A stretch of DNA of 64,000 nucleotides. It comes from Candidatus Binatia bacterium (GTDB taxonomy: Bacteria; Desulfobacterota_B; Binatia; UBA9968; JAJDTQ01). The first letter of the stretch is position 1. Each line of letters begins with the position of its first letter. The translations under genes were made by a program, and so were the position numbers. The stretch is from contig JAJDTQ010000006.1 of the NCBI GenBank assembly GCA_022827045.1, positions 13,557 through 77,556 on the forward strand, given 5' to 3'. Positions 62,230 to 64,000 of the stretch are shown one piece after another. The notes beneath the pieces are model-generated. The model ran no database searches, had not been told where the DNA came from, and saw only the letters and a list, made by a program, of their open reading frames with translations.

Positions 62230-63930
62230 CTAGTGCCCGTGGGCTTTCAGCATTTCGGCCGCGTGCCGTTCCGCCTGCGCGGTGATTTCGGCGCCTCCCA
62301 GCATGCGAGCCAGCTCCCGGACCCTGTCGGTTTCGTCGAGCCTCCTGACAGTCGTAAAGGTCCTGCCGCCCGACACCTGCTTCTCCACCACGTGGTGGAG
62401 ATCCGCCAGCGCGGCGATGGGGGCTAGGTGGGTGACGCAGATCACCTGGTGGGACCGCGCCACCCCGGCCAGCTTCTTGCCCACCATCTCGGCCACCCTG
62501 CCGCCGATCCCGGCATCCACTTCGTCGAACAGCAGGGTGGGGATCTCGCCCCGGGTCAATACCAGCGACTTGAGGGCAAGCATGAGGCGCGAGAGCTCTC
62601 CGCCCGACGCAATCCTGGCCAGCGCCCTGACGGACTCGCCGGGGTTGGGCGAGAAGTAGAACTCGGGGTCGTCGACGCCGTCATCGGCGATCCTCGCGCC
62701 CTGGACCACGAAAGGCGGGTCGTCCGGGGCCGCGCCGCGATGGTGGAACCGGATCTCGAAGGTCGTCTGCGCGAGGCCCAGCTCGCTCACCTCCCGCTCC
62801 ATGGCGGTTTCGAGGCTGCCGGCGGCCTGTTGCCGCGCCCGGGACAGCTCCCCCGCCGTGTTCCACGCCGCGTCCCGCGCGGCTTCGAATTGCCGGGTCA
62901 GGCCGGCGAGATCCTCCTCGCCCGATTCGAGCGCGGCGAGGTCTTCGCGCGCCCGTTCCGCGAGAGCCAGGATCCCTTCTACCGGTGCGCGGTATTTGCG
63001 CTTCAGCCGCTCGATCTCCGCGAGGCGGTCCTCGACCCGTTCCAGTTCGCGCGGGTCGAAGGACAGCTTGTCCGCGTAGCGGCGAATCAGGGCGCTTGCC
63101 TCGTCCAGTTGCGCGGCCGAACCTTCCAGTAGCGTCACCGCGTCGGCCAGCGTCTCGTCGATCTCCGCCATCTCCCGAAGCCGCGGGATGAACCGGCCCA
63201 GTTCGCCCGCCAGCGCGTTGTCGCCTTCGTAGAGAAGCAGCTCGCCTTCCCTGCAGGTCTGGTAGAGCCTTTCGGAATGGGCGATGATCTCCCGGCGGCG
63301 GCGCAGCGCCTCGTCTTCCCCGGGTTCGAGGCCGGCCCCTTCGATCTCCTCCACTTGCGCCCGCAGGAAGGCTTCCTCACGGGCCTTGCCGGCCAGCGCT
63401 TCCTCGAGCTCGCGCACCTCCTTCCACGCGGCCGCGAACGCGTCGAACCGTTCCTTCATGACGGCGGCATCGGCCTCCAGGCCCGCGTGCGCGTCCAGCA
63501 GCGCGAGATGGGTCTCGGTGCGGCGCAGGGTGTGCTGTTCGTGTTGCCCGTAGATGTGGATGAGGCCAGCGCCGATGTTCGACAGGAGGGATAGCGGGCC
63601 GAGGCTGCCGTTGACGTAGATCCGGTTGCGGCCGCCGCGTGTGACCACGCGTTTCAGCACCAGCTCGTCCTCGTCCTCGCAACCGGCGGCGGACAGAGCC
63701 TCGCGGGTGGCCGCCGGCAGGTCCGTGAACAGCGCCTCCACCACCGCCGCGTCGGCTCCTTCGCGAATCAGGTCCGCGGAGCCCCGGGCTCCCAGGAGGA
63801 GGCCGAGGGAGGCCAGGACGATGGTCTTGCCGGCGCCGGTCTCTCCGGTCAGGACGTTGAGCCCGGGACCCAACTCCAACTCGACGTGATCGATGACGGC
63901 GATGTTGCTTATCCGGAGCTCTTGCAGCAT
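62230..63930 (-). CDS. recN: DNA repair protein RecN
   Basis: SMC-like ATPase that helps repair double-strand breaks. The 566-residue protein begins MLQELRISNIAVIDHVELEL with Walker A GETGAGKT (29-36) and LLLGARGSADLIREGADAAV. The middle is a coiled coil broken by a short hinge; the C-terminal head has the ABC signature RIASGGELSRLMLALKSLV, Walker B TLLFDEVDAGIGG and VICVTHLAPIAALADLHHVV. Length is normal for RecN. ATG 63930 follows AGGGTCCTCGCC with only a modest ribosome site. Just upstream, near the window's right edge, is another short family D repeat (63961-63975). Confidence 0.96.
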   Translation of the reverse strand: MLQELRISNIAVIDHVELELGPGLNVLTGETGAGKTIVLASLGLLLGARGSADLIREGADAAVVEALFTDLPAATREALSAAGCEDEDELVLKRVVTRGGRNRIYVNGSLGPLSLLSNIGAGLIHIYGQHEQHTLRRTETHLALLDAHAGLEADAAVMKERFDAFAAAWKEVRELEEALAGKAREEAFLRAQVEEIEGAGLEPGEDEALRRRREIIAHSERLYQTCREGELLLYEGDNALAGELGRFIPRLREMAEIDETLADAVTLLEGSAAQLDEASALIRRYADKLSFDPRELERVEDRLAEIERLKRKYRAPVEGILALAERAREDLAALESGEEDLAGLTRQFEAARDAAWNTAGELSRARQQAAGSLETAMEREVSELGLAQTTFEIRFHHRGAAPDDPPFVVQGARIADDGVDDPEFYFSPNPGESVRALARIASGGELSRLMLALKSLVLTRGEIPTLLFDEVDAGIGGRVAEMVGKKLAGVARSHQVICVTHLAPIAALADLHHVVEKQVSGGRTFTTVRRLDETDRVRELARMLGGAEITAQAERHAAEMLKAHGH

Positions 63931-63960
63931 GGCGAGGACCCTTCGCGTGAGGGGTCAGTT

Positions 63961-63975
63961 CTAGTGTCGTGTCCC
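63961..63975. repeat. Dispersed repeat family D, variant copy
   Basis: CTAGTGTCGTGTCCC resembles the family D core CTAGTGTCCTGTCC found at 26666 and 37037-37054. The remaining bases to the window edge show no gene. Confidence 0.5.
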
Positions 63976-64000
63976 ACGTAATTCTTCGGAATTAGCAAGA

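Overview
The window is a GC-rich, gene-dense bacterial chromosome segment with a Gram-negative-type gene set. The order rpmE-prfA-prmC-murA-his resembles the arrangement known from deltaproteobacterial (Desulfobacterota-like) genomes. The abundance of amidases, amidohydrolases, MFS porters and soluble binding-protein-like enzymes fits uncultured relatives such as Tectomicrobia or Binatota. That placement is inference from gene content; no rRNA is present to confirm it. No gap between genes exceeds about 300 bases, and no insertion sequence, prophage, integrase or CRISPR array was seen.

Layout. 1-2.5 kb: the 5' part of a cysteine hydrolase, then prmA and rsmE. 2.3-10.4 kb: an accessory catabolic block with a GatC/AtzG-like small protein, a twice-repeated amidase plus amidohydrolase pair, a dihydroxyphthalate-decarboxylase-like protein, a glyoxalase-fold protein and an aldo/keto reductase. 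10.6-12.5 kb: a minus-strand trio (isochorismatase-like hydrolase, secreted beta-propeller, DUF1232 membrane protein). 12.7-16.5 kb: zwf, an alpha/beta hydrolase and an acyl-CoA dehydrogenase. 16.6-24.5 kb: rpmE, prfA, prmC, murA, hisD, hisB, hisH, hisA, hisF. 24.5-27.4 kb: a putative lipoprotein, trxB, moaC, radC. 27.5-32.8 kb: a FAD oxidoreductase, a cytoplasmic molybdopterin oxidoreductase and an ornithine-cyclodeaminase-like enzyme. 33.0-34.2 kb: a small island with a strikingly cysteine-rich protein and an unrecognised membrane protein. 34.3-39.6 kb: four tandem MFS transporters. 39.8-45.9 kb: a conserved small protein behind a good promoter, a double-length ThyX, then a pentose phosphate operon (tkt-tal-rpe). 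46.0-49.9 kb: a secreted cupredoxin-like protein, a binding-protein-like protein, an MFS exporter and a nucleoside deoxyribosyltransferase homologue. 49.9-55.5 kb: a five-gene signalling operon. 55.5-58.5 kb: amt and glnA. 58.7-62.0 kb: transglutaminase, alpha-E and circularly permuted ATP-grasp genes. 62.0-64 kb: tRNA-Ala(GGC) and recN.

The most interesting parts are: (i) the 170-residue protein at 33021-33533 with a tract of alternating Gly-Cys and Ser-Cys (11 Cys in 23 residues), next to a small membrane protein; (ii) the 50.1-55.5 kb operon, which joins a periplasmic binding protein and a histidine kinase to a response regulator with a PP2C output and an RsbW/STAS partner switch; (iii) a 549-residue protein with two ThyX-like halves whose signature motif appears split between them; and (iv) short dispersed repeats, one family of which supplies the TAG stop codon of several genes.
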